A stretch of 64,000 nt of DNA from positions 77,190,119-77,254,118 of the forward strand of contig CM077648.1 of assembly GCA_039707465.1 (NCBI GenBank), read 5' to 3'. This DNA comes from Rhabdophis nuchalis (Eukaryota > Chordata > Lepidosauria > Squamata > Natricidae). A program made the position numbers and the translations under genes. Below, piece by piece: positions 42,575 to 54,019 of the stretch (its first letter is position 1; the number at the start of each line of letters is the position of its first letter). The notes below the pieces were generated by a model. That model worked only from the letters and a program-made list of their open reading frames with translations, was not told the DNA's origin and ran no database searches.

Positions 42575-45284
42575 GCCTGTTTTCCACTAGGCGGGGTTAT
42601 TAATGTAACAAAGCATATGTATTCAATAAGAAAAAAAAGTAATTTTATCTAACTACTGTACAGAAGACATGGCATTTCTAGAATTATTCTATGAATAAAA
42701 CAGGTAATTTACATTCTATTAAAATACCTGTAAAACCTCCAGAAAACATATCCCTATGATTTTAGTTGTATGGACCCTTCTGTATAATGTTTTTAATAAT
42801 TGGATAGTAAACAAAACAATGTTTCTTAAGAACTCTTTTCATATACTGCATAGAACCATGCAGTTTAAAGCCATACATGTGGAAGAAGCTAAACATCTGA
42901 TTCAGAAACAACTATATGGTCTTTGAAGTTACAAAACATAATACAATGGAAGTAATATCCTTTGCTGAATTTATCTATATTGTTATGCAATTATTCCACT
43001 TCAGTTAAATCAAACTGTGAAGCAAAAATTGAAATATCTAACATTTGAAATATATAAAAATAAAGCACTTCCAAATATGAGATTTCTTAATCACTTTAGC
43101 ATGATCTTGTTTATAATCCATTTAACTACAGTTTTTGATCTAAGTTAAGAATGTCTTTCATTAAAAATATCACCAGAGATTATACTTATACTCAGGGTAA
43201 GTGAAAGAGAATTAATAATAAATGGGAGAAACCCAGTGCTTGTGTCTTGCTAACACGGCAAGCTCTAAAGACTGTCACTCCTATTTTTACTTTTTCTCAT
43301 TCCTATAAGACTCAATTTCATTTTATTCTTTCATCTATTCCATTTACATTTTTAAATCTGACTATCATTACGTGCAGAACTCAAGATTTACACTAAGTCT
43401 TTAACATTAGTGCATTACAATTTTCTCGGGGGGGGGGGGGCGGCGGAATCTGACTAAGTTAGAAATTGTACCACTTGTAGTAACCCACACACATAATGTC
43501 CAATCGTCATAGTAAAGAACAATTAAGTATAAGTGTATATTGCTCTTCTCGTCCAATTGATAGATCTGTAATAAAGCTATTTCATGTTACATTTCCAGAC
43601 AATACAATAACAACACTTAGCCTAATGGCTAAATATGGGCCTCTTGGTGGCTTCCTTCAACCCACTCTAGCCAGAGGAGTAAAACACAGGACAGGCAAGA
43701 TTCAAGGTTTCCTTGTATTCCATACGATTAGACAGGATATGAGCAGATTACTGCTTCAGAAAAAGATAGGAGGCAGCATCTTGGCCAAGTCTTCAAGAAC
43801 TTGAATGTTGAGGGGAAGTATGATTCCTTGCATAAAAGAGGGCAGAATGCCACCCTCGCCCAAATAGCAGGAAGATGCACTCCTGGTACAGCTTCTGCAA
43901 GCCCTCCAATGCTGTTTGGAACCTGCAAAATTATCACTTCAAGGCTCAAGTAACACTAGGGAGCTATGCTCAGATACAGTCCCTAAGCACAACACTGCCC
44001 TCTCTCTTTTCTGATAATAAATTACCATTTCCCCCTATAAATTCCCAAGGGGTTGGTCCCAGTTTCTATTCTAGAATGGTCACTTCCCAGAGATGAGAGA
44101 GCTCTCGGAGGCTTAAGCTCAGATTTTAAACTTGATAGCCTCCCCTCCAAAACTGCACACATCCTTGTTAATTATTACCGAAAAACACCAAAGCCATTGC
44201 TGTTTTCCCCTGTGCACTACAATATATTTTATTAGTATTCTTTTAGTCTGGATTTTATTTAGAGCAATCAAAAAGTGAGTTGAATTTCCCTCCTCTTACT
44301 AGAAGGTGACAAGTAAGATTAAAGACAAAAATCTTTTTTTCTTTGTAAATTCTCAATATCATTTTTATTTTTTTATGCAACTAGATATAATATTCAGGCC
44401 ATGTTGGGGATAATGCTGCCATGTTTTTACATGATTATATTCAAGTTTTTTTATATTTTCAAACAACAATCACACTGAACATTATTGTTGTGGCTAATGG
44501 GGAAAAAACCAGCTAGACAAGTGGCCAAAGTGAAACTACGAAACTGTAGGTCTATTTAACAATCAGTATTCTTTTAAAAGCATATTTAATGAATTTATCT
44601 TTATTTAATAGTATAGTGTGATACTCTTCATCTTTGATTCAGTAGTCATTCTTATCATGAAAAGGTTTCATTGTTGCCTTTAAGCTAATGAGCAATTTGA
44701 GTTTCAGATCCTTTATTTAGTTTAGATTATACCTTCAAATTTTTCTGTGCTTATGCTATAAAAATGTGCATTAAATTATGGCAAACATAGAAACAAGCAG
44801 CACAAAAAACAAAAAGATTTGCTTCTGTGTACATTACTATGCAATCAACAGTTACATGTATTCATAATGGTTTACAAATACTGCAATGTTATCTTGTAAG
44901 AATAAGCCATTTGTAGTGATGCAGAACTGGGCACTGATTAATAAAAAGGAAAGTAGTAGTACTGCAAGTCAAATTATATGACTGACAATTATATCTGGTA
45001 CTGGCAATAAGAGGAACATGGTGTGCTGCTTTTGTGCAATTAATTGCACAATATACCTGCCTGCCTAGTTCACTTACTCAAGGCTCTTGCAGCAAATTAA
45101 TTTACAGCCATTTCTGAATTATACCGTTTTGTTACATTGAAATGCCCATTTGGCTTTAAAAGACAGAAAGCTGATCTCGCAACTTTAATAGGGAAACTTA
45201 ATTAAACACTAGTTTAATAGTCGGGAACGACTAGCACCTATGTGCAGAGGAAGCTTTACTTTTACCAAACCCGACCGTATCTAG
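42572..45284. other. AT-rich stretch, nothing firm
   Basis: No gene identified. The segment 43620-43990 is less AT-rich and on the minus strand contains a short helical-looking reading (ALEGLQKLYQECIFLLFGRG), but with no splice signals I trust. Confidence 0.35.
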
Positions 45285-45845
45285 AGTGATCAAAACACCG
45301 GAGCGAGAATGGGGACACCTTTGTTTATTTTCCCAACCAAGCTCTTTACTCTAGAACGATGGCGCCTGAGAGGTGACCTGATTGAAGTCTATAAAATCAT
45401 GCACGGTGTGGACAAAGTAGAAAAGGGAAAACTGTTTTCCCTATCGCACAACACTAAAACTAGGGGGCACTCCATGAAACTTTTGATAGCTAGACCTCCA
45501 ACAAATAAGAGGAAGTACTTTTTCACCCAGAGGATCCCTGGTCTATGGAACTCCCTGCCAGAAGAAGTGGTGACAGCTGTCAGCCTCGACACCTTTAAGA
45601 AAGGATTAGATGAGTTCATGGAGAACAAGGGTATCCATGGCTATCATTATGGATGCCTAAGGACACCCTCCGGGATGGAGAGATAGGCAGGATATTTCTC
45701 AATGCCATTTGCAGGGAATCATAAGCAGGTGAAGACATCTGCTTGGGAAGACCCTGAAGCAAACGGGGAGCCACTGTGGGAGACAGAATGCTGGACTGGA
45801 TGGGCTGTGGCCTGTTCCAGCAAGGATGTTCTTATGTTTTTAAAC
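45285..45845 (+). mobile_element. CR1-clade LINE C-terminus and 3' end
   Basis: A 125-residue open segment includes ERWRLRGDLIEVYKIMHGVD, then GLWNSLPEEVVTAVSLDTFK and KGLDEFMENKG. These are typical of the CR1 C-terminus. The 3' UTR ends GGCCTGTTCCAGCAAGGATG, TTCTTATG. It is a different family from the CR1 at 31715; the ~70-bp fragment at 14246 is from this family. Confidence 0.85.
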
Positions 45846-46079
45846 ATTTTCCAAAGAAGCCAATCTAAAGGAGAGCTGTGACACGAAAACTCTCGTTCCC
45901 ATCCCAAGCTATCACCGCTCGAACCATCATCACAAATGATTTTATAGTTATAGTTGTCACTGCTGTCTATATTCCACCTGATGCAAATGTTAGCACAACA
46001 CTCAAACCAATTTCACTGTCATTTTATTACAATGACAATAAAGATGATGATTATGATTATGATTATTATTAAATATTTT

Positions 46080-46830
46080 GTTTTCGCTTTGGGAGCGATC
46101 CGAGCGGCCAGAACCGAGAGACGTGCTTCCAAGGTCATGCAGCACGGCACCCGCGCCAAGGAAGACTCCCGCAAAAGCTCCGCTCGAGGGACGATTGTGC
46201 CTCGCCGCCCACGCCCACGCCGCCTCCCCCACAGGACCGGGTTGCGACGCGGAGTAGCGACACGAGATTGGTGGGACGCTTCCCTCCGCCCCGCCCCCTT
46301 ACCTCTCTTTCTAGGGGTCCAGAGGCAAGAGGGAGGAGGGACCCTCCGGCTCCGGAAAGGGGCAGGGACACAGCGCCCAGATGCTCGAAAAAAGGGCAAG
46401 CTTCTGTAAAGCCGGGAGGATCCCGTTCGCGCGTCTCCGAGATGCTGGCTCTTTGTCCCTGGCGGGTGGGAAACCACGCACGCGTGTCGTCGTCCCGCCC
46501 CCCCCCCCTCGCCTGCCTGGCGCGCACGCAGCTCTTCTCGCTCGCTCGCTCGCTGCCGTTACTGCTCAGGACGTCGCCACTTGATTCCCTCATCAACGGA
46601 CGCCACCGCTCTTCCCTCGCCTCCCCGCTCGCGGACGCCCGCGAGTTCAGCGGTGGGAAAGGGTGGGCTTTCGCACCCAACCACGCCCTTCTCGAAAGTC
46701 ACGTGGTTGGGCATCCTCAGCACGGGGCTGCTGAGGTAACAGCTGGGAGGCGCCGCCCTCCTCCGCTTCTGCGGGAGCCCTGAGCGGAAGGCCTGCCTCG
46801 CCGCGGTCAGCTGGGTAGAGCTTAGTCTGT
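46080..46830. promoter_or_regulatory. CpG island, probable (bidirectional) promoter
   Basis: A sharp rise in G+C with many CpG (CGCTCGCTCGCTCGCTG, CGCACGCGTGTCGTCG), outside any recognised mobile element. A minus-strand donor AAGAGAG/GTAAGGGG at 46303 and a plus-strand donor CTGCTGAG/GTAACA at about 46734 could end first exons. An E-box CACGTG is at 46701. The minus-strand exons at 13-3 kb and the candidate plus-strand exons at 50.8 and 53.3 kb lie on either side. No TATA box recognised. Confidence 0.55.
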
Positions 46831-46916
46831 GGGGCGGTTTTGCTTTTTTTTTTTCCTAAGTCATCGGTTATTTTGTTTTTAGACGAACTTAGTGTTTCGG
46901 GGAGGTTGATTTACAA

Positions 46917-47600
46917 CAGCGGTTCCCAAACTTGGCAACTTTTAAGACTTGTGGACTTCAACTCCCAGAATTCTGGGAGTTTATTTATTTATTTTTATTA
47001 AATTTATACCCCGCCCTTCTCCTTGTTAGTTGAAGTCCACAAGGCTTAAAGTTGCCAAGTTGCCATAGCTGGCTGGAGAATTCTGGGAGTTGAAGTCCAC
47101 AAGTCTTAAAGTTGCCAAGTTGCCATAGCTGGCTAGAGAATTCTGGGAGTTGAAGTCCACAAGGCTTAAACTTGCCAAGTTGCCATAGCTGGCTGGAGAA
47201 TTCTGGGAGTTGAAGTCCATAAGTCTTAAAGTTGCCAAGTTGCCATAGCTGGCTGGAGAATTCTGGGAATTGAAGTCCACAAGTCTTAAACTTGCCAAGT
47301 TGCCATAGCTCAGGGGTCTGCAAAGTTGGCTCTTTGAAGACTGGTGGACTTCAACTCCCAGAATTCCCCAGCCAGCATGTCTTCAAAGAGCCAACTTTGC
47401 AGACCCTTGCCATAGCTGGCTGGAGAATTCTGGGAGTTCAAGTCCACAAGTCTTAAAATTGCCAAGTTGTCATAGCTGGCTGGAGAATTCCGGGAGTTGA
47501 AGTCTACAAGTCTTAAAATTGCCAAGTTGCCATAGCTGGCTGGAGAATTCCGGGAGTTGAAGTCTACAAGTCTTAAAGTTGCCAAGTTTGGGAACCCCTG
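46917..47600. mobile_element. hAT palindromic MITE expanded into an internal array
   Basis: Starts CAGCGGTTCCCAAACTTGGC and ends GGGAACCCCTG with a perfect target duplication ATTTACAA (46909-46916, 47601-47608). Instead of ~116 bp it is 684 bp. The right arm is repeated about eight times in ~60-bp units (GAATTCTGGGAGTTGAAGTC, CACAAGTCTTAAAGTTGCC, AAGTTGCCATAGCTGGCTGG). A second small palindrome is embedded at 47312-47408. Confidence 0.92.
46976..47028 (-). mobile_element. Very short LINE/SINE 3' tail inside the hAT element
   Basis: The minus strand reads GGAGAAGGGCGGGGTATAAA, TTTAATAAAAATAAATAAATAAA, the closing box and microsatellite tail of an L2-type 3' end, only ~50 bases long. Confidence 0.55.
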
Positions 47601-47608
47601 ATTTACAA

Positions 47609-48156
47609 CAATAGTGCAGTGGCACCACACAAAAAAAGAAAAAAAGAGGGCCAATAGCACTTAACTGCTTCACAGTGCTTTGCAGTCCTCTCTAAGCAGT
47701 TTACAGAATCAGCCTATTGCCCCCAACAAAACGTTGCTGAGGTCTTTTTAATCATAGGGTAATAACAAAACAATCTCGTCCGGACAAGTGTGAACTCTGA
47801 AACATTTATTAGACAAAGCCTATTCAATCAATTTTGTGTTATTTGAATGTGGAATACACTAAAATGCAGCCACGTTTTTACCTTGCTGGTGCATATACGG
47901 ATCTAGCCTCACCCCAAGACTTTGAAACTCATTTGGAACCTTAAATTATTACAGAAAGTTTATAAGAAGTAGAACATTTAGATGAAATAAAAGTACCTCA
48001 GATTAGCTAATTGCTGACAATGTGTGTTCTATGTCTCTAAATGTACTTCCTGGAAGTATCAAGATGCTTGATGTTTATTCCTTTGTTGCATTCACTGGTG
48101 TTAGCTATAAATCTATTTTTTAACTGTTTTATGTAGTTGAACAGCTAAGCTAAAAA
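47609..48156. other. Unassigned sequence
   Basis: No gene or mobile element recognised. Confidence 0.4.
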
Positions 48157-48845
48157 GTTTTTTATATATTTTTTTATTTTCAAACATACAAATACAAAAA
48201 ACTTAGACAGACTTACATTTACACAATACATTGGAACATCGTGTTCCTGCTTACAGCAGTTTCAAATCGGTACAATTCTCTTTATGCGATTTCCCCTTCG
48301 AATATGTTTAACTGTTTTCAACCCTCTTATTTTGTTATTTTTTATTTATCTAATATATTAGCTGATTACCTCTAATAAATTTAATTTCTCTTGAGTACAT
48401 AAATACATATATGATAATCCTCCTGAACTTCTACTTTTGACTTTATTAGATTCTTTCATAAACCTTTGTTTCTTTCCTCCAACCACCTATACCATTTTTC
48501 CCATATCCAGTAATATTCTCTCTCTTCCTTTCCCTGAATTTCTTTTGTTATTCTCTCCATTTCCACATAGTCCAGGACCTTTCTTATTATTTCATCTTCG
48601 TTTGGTATGTTTGTTTTTCCATTTCTGAGCAAAAGCAATCCTCGATGCCGTAATTATGTGTAAAATTAAATGCAAAGTTTCTTTTTTATATTTGGTTGTC
48701 ATTATTCCTAATAGAAACACCTCTGGTTTCCAATCAATTTGGACTCCTGTTATCGACTCCAACCAATTTTTAATCTTTTTCCAATACGTTTTGGCCACCT
48801 CACATGCCCACCATGTGATAGTATGTTCTGCGTACTTTAAAAAAA
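48157..48845 (-). mobile_element. L1-type LINE ORF2 C-terminus and 3' UTR
   Basis: On the minus strand AFAQKWKNK, preceded by DWKPEVFLLGIM and followed by EDEIIRKVLDYVEMERITKE and YYWIWEKWYRWLEERNKG, matches the L1 ORF2 C-terminus. Its 3' UTR ends in AAAATAAAAAAATATATAAA at 48157. Related AAAAAGTTTT strings flank both sides, possibly the target duplication. The 3' UTR differs from that of the ORF1-only retroposon. Confidence 0.75.
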
Positions 48846-49240
48846 GTTTTTAAATGGGCATCTGGGATTGAGTTACCTTACAAGTTGAAAAATTAATGAT
48901 TTGATAGTTTAGAGCCTTTTTACGTTCTAATGCTATTAATTATAATTTTTAAATGGATTGCTGTTGTTGGAACAGCTTATAATACTGATTAACAGAACTA
49001 TCTAAAATTAAAATTCCCAAGCTGCTTGTTTTGAAAAATGTGCGCTGATTCATTGTTTGGTTCTTTATTCATGGTTTTGAAAGAATAGAATTTGATAAAA
49101 AGGACATAATTTGATTTTCTTCAAAAAAAATTAGAATATAAAGAAACATTATTAAAAGTCCCATGGGGTTTGTTTTTTAGTTTTATCATAATGATAGAAG
49201 AAACACATATTTCTCACCTGACACCAGGGGAAGGTTACTG
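48846..49240. other. AT-rich stretch, nothing recognised
   Basis: No gene or repeat assigned. Confidence 0.4.
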
Positions 49241-49244
49241 CAAA

Positions 49245-49400
49245 ATCCAAATTCTCTCCCGATCAGCTGGGACTCGGGAGGCAGAGAATAGACGGGGGTG
49301 GGACCAGTCAGAGGTGGTATTTACCAGTTCTCCGAACTGCTCAAAATGTCCTGTTCTCCAGGACTGGTCAGAACCTTTTGTTGTTTTTCTTATAAAAGAT
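49245..49400. mobile_element. Possible MITE or SINE fragment
   Basis: GAGGTGGTATTTACCAGTTC, TCCGAACTGCTCAAAATGTC and GTTCTCCAGGACTGGTCAGA contain partly complementary ACCAGTTCTCCGAACTG / TTCTCCAGGACTGGT blocks typical of a small palindromic repeat. Ends not determined. Confidence 0.35.
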
Positions 49401-50372
49401 GCTGGTTTTCCTAACTTGGGTCTGCTTGATTTTGAACTTGGGTCCTGAGCGTACACCTTTGCTTCTGCACAGAAATAATGTGTAAATTCCACTTGCCTTG
49501 CCTTGACTTCTTGCACCAGGTGAAACAAACCCATGGGAGTATGTCATGGGCCAACATTCTTGTTAGTACAGTATGTGAACTAACCAGTAATGTAGCAAAA
49601 TAATGTATGGTTTAATTTGATGTGCAAATTCTGTATATTATGCATATACATTTCTCCAGCATGGAAGTTCTGGCTTTATTTTGCATTTTTGCTGATGCAG
49701 TGGTAATCTTCTAATTATAAATAATATTTACATCCTAAATATTTAAACCACCTAATAATAGAATTCTGCCAAAAGCAATGCATTACAAACATAGATGCGA
49801 ACTCACAGAAACAGGTACACACCCAGCATCACAAAACAAAAGACAAGTTGATGCAAGAACAAATGGAATCCATCAGCCTCCATAGTGGAACCAACTACTA
49901 TTTTGCTCTTGCCCATCTCCAGGCATCTTACCCAAGAAAGCTTTAATTTTATGTGCTTTGCAATCATTATTTTGAAATGGAACACACAAGAGGGAGAAAA
50001 AAAACCCCTCATAATGCAACATCTGCACAACACCCACATATGAAACTGTAATAAAAAAGAGTATCATTGTTAGGGTGTAGTCATCCATAGAAGGATTAAA
50101 GGTTACATTAAAAGTGTGTATGTACATTAAGGTGTGGATGGAAACCACCAACTCTCTTCCAGTCCTCTGGTAGTTGTCCAGTGCTCCAATGCCATTGAAA
50201 GATATAGTTCAGTGGTTTCAAGATCACATCCTCCAGCTCCTTCAGAACTCTTGAGATGTAATCCAACTGGTCCTGGAGATTTGAACTTTAGAATGGGTAG
50301 GTGGTGTCTTATAATTTTCTTCCCTATTTTAACTTTTTTTAAAAACTATTTTGACTTTATTTTGACTCTAGT

Positions 50373-50503
50373 GCAGGAGTCTCCAACCTTTGCAACTTTA
50401 AGCCTGAAGGACTTCAGCTCCCAGAATTCTCCAGCCAGCTGGCTGGAGAATTCTGGGAGCTGAAGTCCTTCAGACTTAAAGTTGCAAAGGTTGGAGACCC
50501 CTG
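50373..50503. mobile_element. Palindromic hAT-type MITE
   Basis: CAGGAGTCTCCAACCTTTGC to the complement GGTTGGAGACCCCTG, with perfect target duplication CTCTAGTG (50365-50372, 50504-50511). Same AAGTCTGAAGGACTTCAG variant as 7044 and 52813. Confidence 0.95.
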
Positions 50504-50799
50504 CTCTAGTGTGATCAACATTCCCTTTGTTTTCTAATTGCTTTAATTTTTATGTGAAGTGTTTAGTTTGGGGAAGGGTTGTTTCCATTCCTACGTAATT
50601 CATTTTAAAGTTTTCATAGTAATAATTATTACCACTTTGGTGAAGAATATGTTTATTAGGCCTTGCGACATGCAACGTATAACAGCAGGCCATCATTTAC
50701 AGAGACCAAGTTCCCAGAAATCAAATGTTCCTCTTGACATTTTCATAGATAATTATTCTCTTGGATTATTTTTCTTTCCATTTCTGTTCTTTTTCACAG

Positions 50800-50840
50800 A
50801 CAAGATGGATGAGAACATCACCCATGCCCAGGGGAACTGA
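50800..50840 (+). CDS. Candidate terminal coding exon with stop and poly-A signal
   Basis: A strong plus-strand acceptor TTCTGTTCTTTTTCACAG precedes KMDENITHAQGN and a TGA (phase 1 in). AATAAA follows at 50917-50922, about 80 bases past the stop, as in a short 3' UTR. The coding part is too short to identify. A longer frame without the early stop exists but has a less natural composition. Confidence 0.35.
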
Positions 50841-50929
50841 GCTTCCTTTCTGGAGCTTAATATTCCATAGTGGAAAGTTATACCGTTCTTTGCACATATA
50901 TTAGCCAGAATGATTCAATAAACTTGATA

Positions 50930-52620
50930 AATCCATGAAATTGTTCAATCAAATTTCTATCCATTTTTGATAGGCAATACATTTTATGAGCTGATGAGTA
51001 CTATCAGCACATATTTATTTTAGTTTCTTGTAAGAATCATCATTTATTACAAGTTTATGTTTAATTTTTGCTATTCAGTTTTCAAGCAGTGTCTCTTTTG
51101 CTATATTAGTTCCTGATTATTATAATTAGTTATATATATATTTATTCTGTAGTGCTACATATACAGAACTTCTGAAAGCTGAAAATAAAATAATCATGTT
51201 GATTAAGAATTCCACAATGTTGGCAAAGAGAGTGAGAAAAATTAAAGCTTGGATTTGGATGTGCATATATTTGAATTGTAAATTTGCATTTATAGTGGGA
51301 AATTGCTATTCTATGTTTCTAGAACTTTTTTGTTTGGAAAATTTGTTAAAACTGATTTTACAGAACAAGGAATCTCTGCAAGTCATTGCAATCATTAGTT
51401 CAATTTGCAAAAGATTGCAATTTAGTGCATACTACTTCCAATCAGTATTATGCAGTGTAGAAAGGATTATATAGACTGCAAAGAGAATATTAGAAAAGTC
51501 AAAATTGGATGCCTCTGATTTTTATTGGGGGGTTTGGCCATTTGGAAATACTCTGTTTTGGACATCACCAATACAATTATTAATGGGTAAATATTTGCAA
51601 TTATCTGCTATTTTGTAAAAGTCATAAGATGATCAAGGAAGTGTTTATAAAAGACTGAAGGAAAAACAAGAAAAGGAAAGTTGTTATAACAGAGAAAATA
51701 CCATAGAACCATTTTGGTATAGGTGATAATGTATTTGTTAGACATAGGAGAATATGGAGACTGACCCAAATTATATAAAAAAGCATAGAAACGGTTGAAA
51801 AAAATTAAAAATGATGAAAGGCCATATGCTGACTGTAATCATATGCAGAAGGAAGAAGTAACTACACTTAGTGATACAACTGTGAAAAGACACAGATCTA
51901 GTTTCCTTAAAGATATAACCAATGTGACTTAAGGGATGAAATGTTTTTGGAAATCAGTACAATGTGGGAATTTTAAAAAGAAAAGAACCTTGAAAAAAAT
52001 ATATTATTAGGTATATTGCGCTTTATTGTACTACTTGAGAAAAGCATAAGGAATAGATAAAAATTAATATGAAAATTTGTTTCAAACTGTTTTTATGCTT
52101 TTTGTTATGCTTTTATATTATAATGTTGTTTGTAATCTGTCCTGGGTTACTTAGGTAAGATGGACTATGTAAAATTTTGATAAATAAAATAAACTACCTA
52201 TGTGTGTGTACCTCTCTACTTCTGATGTAACTTGCAATTATTAGTAGAATCTACCTGTATATTGGATTTGTTTTGTTTTATGTATTGTGGTAACAAATGT
52301 AACAGAAGGCAAACATAACATTATCCAATAGTTTATGGATGAAGGGGAAAAACGCTTTTATCCTTTTCTACAAAACGACACACCATATCTTTATGCAAGT
52401 CTGCAAACTTGTGAGCTGGGTCAAACATAAATACATTTTTAAAAATCTGTTCGAGATTCATATTCTCATCTACATCTTTAACATCAGGAAGATTTATTTT
52501 TTGCTATGGTTGAAATGTGCAAAATGCAGAAGTAGTTCTCTCTTTACTGAACACACGCATGTACACACAAAACTGATGCAATATTATGCTAAGATCACTT
52601 GCTGCTTTTAGGCAGGTTTA
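50930..52620. other. AT-rich stretch with an old LINE 3' end at about 52090-52190
   Basis: GTAATCTGTCCTGGGTTACT and GACTATGTAAAATTTTGATA, then AATAAAATAAA, look like a decayed L2/CR1 3' end on the plus strand. The remainder has no recognised gene. Confidence 0.4.
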
Positions 52621-52624
52621 ACTT

Positions 52625-52985
52625 CCTTTCTGTTCTACATGGGGCTGCACTTAAAAAGACTATTCAGAAACTGTAACTTCTCCAGAATGCAATTGCCCCA
52701 CATACTTGCTGCCTTCAAGGGATGGGAGCACACATCCCATCTTAAGGTGTTCTTACTCCTTTTAATCATACTGGGAATCTTTTAATTTTTGTATATTGTA
52801 TATCCTGTAAACCAGGGGTCTCCAACCTTTGCAACTTTAAGTCTGAAGGACTTCAGCTCCCAGACCTCTCCAGCCAGCAAAGAAGCTGGCTGGAGAAGTC
52901 TGGGAGCTGAAGTCCTTCAGACTTAAAGTTGCAAAGGTTGGAGACCCCTGCTGTAAGCTGTTGAGATTGCAATGGGGATTGAACT
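52625..52985 (+). mobile_element. Old L2 fragment with a nested hAT MITE
   Basis: TTCTACATGGGGCTGCACTT, AAAAGACTATTCAGAAACTG and CTCCAGAATGCAATTGCCCC align by eye with the LYMGLPLRCTRRLQLVQNAA-coding part of the younger L2 copies. The hAT MITE at 52813-52950 interrupts its 3' UTR. Diverged, no frame. Confidence 0.6.
52813..52950. mobile_element. Palindromic hAT-type MITE
   Basis: CAGGGGTCTCCAACCTTTGC to the complement GGAGACCCCTG; target copies CTGTAAAC (52805-52812) and CTGTAAGC (52951-52958), 7 of 8. The centre contains an extra AGCAAAGAAGCTGGC. Confidence 0.92.
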
Positions 52986-53304
52986 ACATTTAGGTAATTT
53001 ATTTAAGTATAGTTATATAGTTAAATAAACCTATACCCAATTGTAGTTTAATCAAAATAAAATGTTAGAAGTTTTGAAAAAAGTCATGTCCTTTGTCAAA
53101 TAATTTCCAGAAGGCCTGGCATCTACAATTCTTTATATAGCTATTTTCCATGTTCCCTTCCAACCCAGATAGGCTACTATTACTTTCTATGGATGTGTTT
53201 TCAAAGAGCACAATAATCCAATTTCCTCCTCACAGTGTTGTGGCCGGAATAAATAAGTTTTTGTGAACACTGATTATATCTTTCCATTCTTTTTGTTTAT
53301 TCAG

Positions 53305-53410
53305 AAAAATTTTCCGTCAATGGCCTGATGGAATAGCTCCAGGACAGAAAAAACTTGTGCCCTTTTATGTAGCTATGATCCTGGAGAAACAGAAATTGAA
53401 GTGGAACTGA
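53305..53410 (+). CDS. Candidate terminal coding exon, 34 codons plus stop
   Basis: A strong plus-strand acceptor (TTTCCATTCTTTTTGTTTATTCAG) precedes a frame, phase 2 in, reading KIFRQWPDGIAPGQKKLVPF then YVAMILEKQKLKWN and TGA. The other two frames stop within 10 codons. The composition is like a real protein tail. I do not recognise the family. No AATAAA is seen before the mobile element at 53580, so the 3' end may lie inside it. Confidence 0.45.
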
Positions 53411-54019
53411 CAAATCCAATAAGGGAATCTGAGGTTTTCTGCAATATGCATTCTGTGCAGCTGGAATTAATATCAATTCTGATTCCCCTTTAGTATTTTG
53501 GGGTAATTATTTGTATTCATTTAATGCCCCTTCTTCTCTGTGATAAAAACAAGCAACCCATCTTACTTTTACTAACGTACCGTATTTATCGGCGTATAAC
53601 ACGCACAGGCGTATAACACGCACCTTCATTTTAAGAAGGAAATTTCAGGGGAAAAAAATAAATTTCAAATAAAGAACTTTGAAGCAAAATAAGGGTAGCT
53701 CAGAACTTTTTTTAATTAATATTATTACCACTTATAAGGTAAATAATGTAAAAGGACAGTAAAAGCAACTGTTTTAACAAAGAAACTTGGATATTCTGTT
53801 TTTACAAAAGTTTACTCAGAAATCGCTATCCCCTCCCTTCCTGTCTCTCTTTGTCATTCTCTCTGTGTCTGTCAGATTCTGATTCCCTCCCTCCCTCCCT
53901 CCCTCCCTCCCTCTCTCTCTCACTCTCTCTCTCTCTCTCTCTCTTTCCTTCTCATACCTTAATGCAGGCCAATATAATGGATTCGTTCATAATTGATTTA
54001 ACGAGAACTCTCGAAGTTT

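Noticed and set aside
43620..43990. Minus-strand segment with helical-looking peptide ALEGLQKLYQECIFLLFGRG
   Set aside because: No convincing splice sites and stops soon after; could be chance or an old pseudogene.
46135..46783. Frames of 150-181 codons in the CpG island
   Set aside because: Low stop frequency in GC-rich DNA; composition is Arg/Ser/Pro-biased without domains. A first exon may exist, but I cannot set its coding part.
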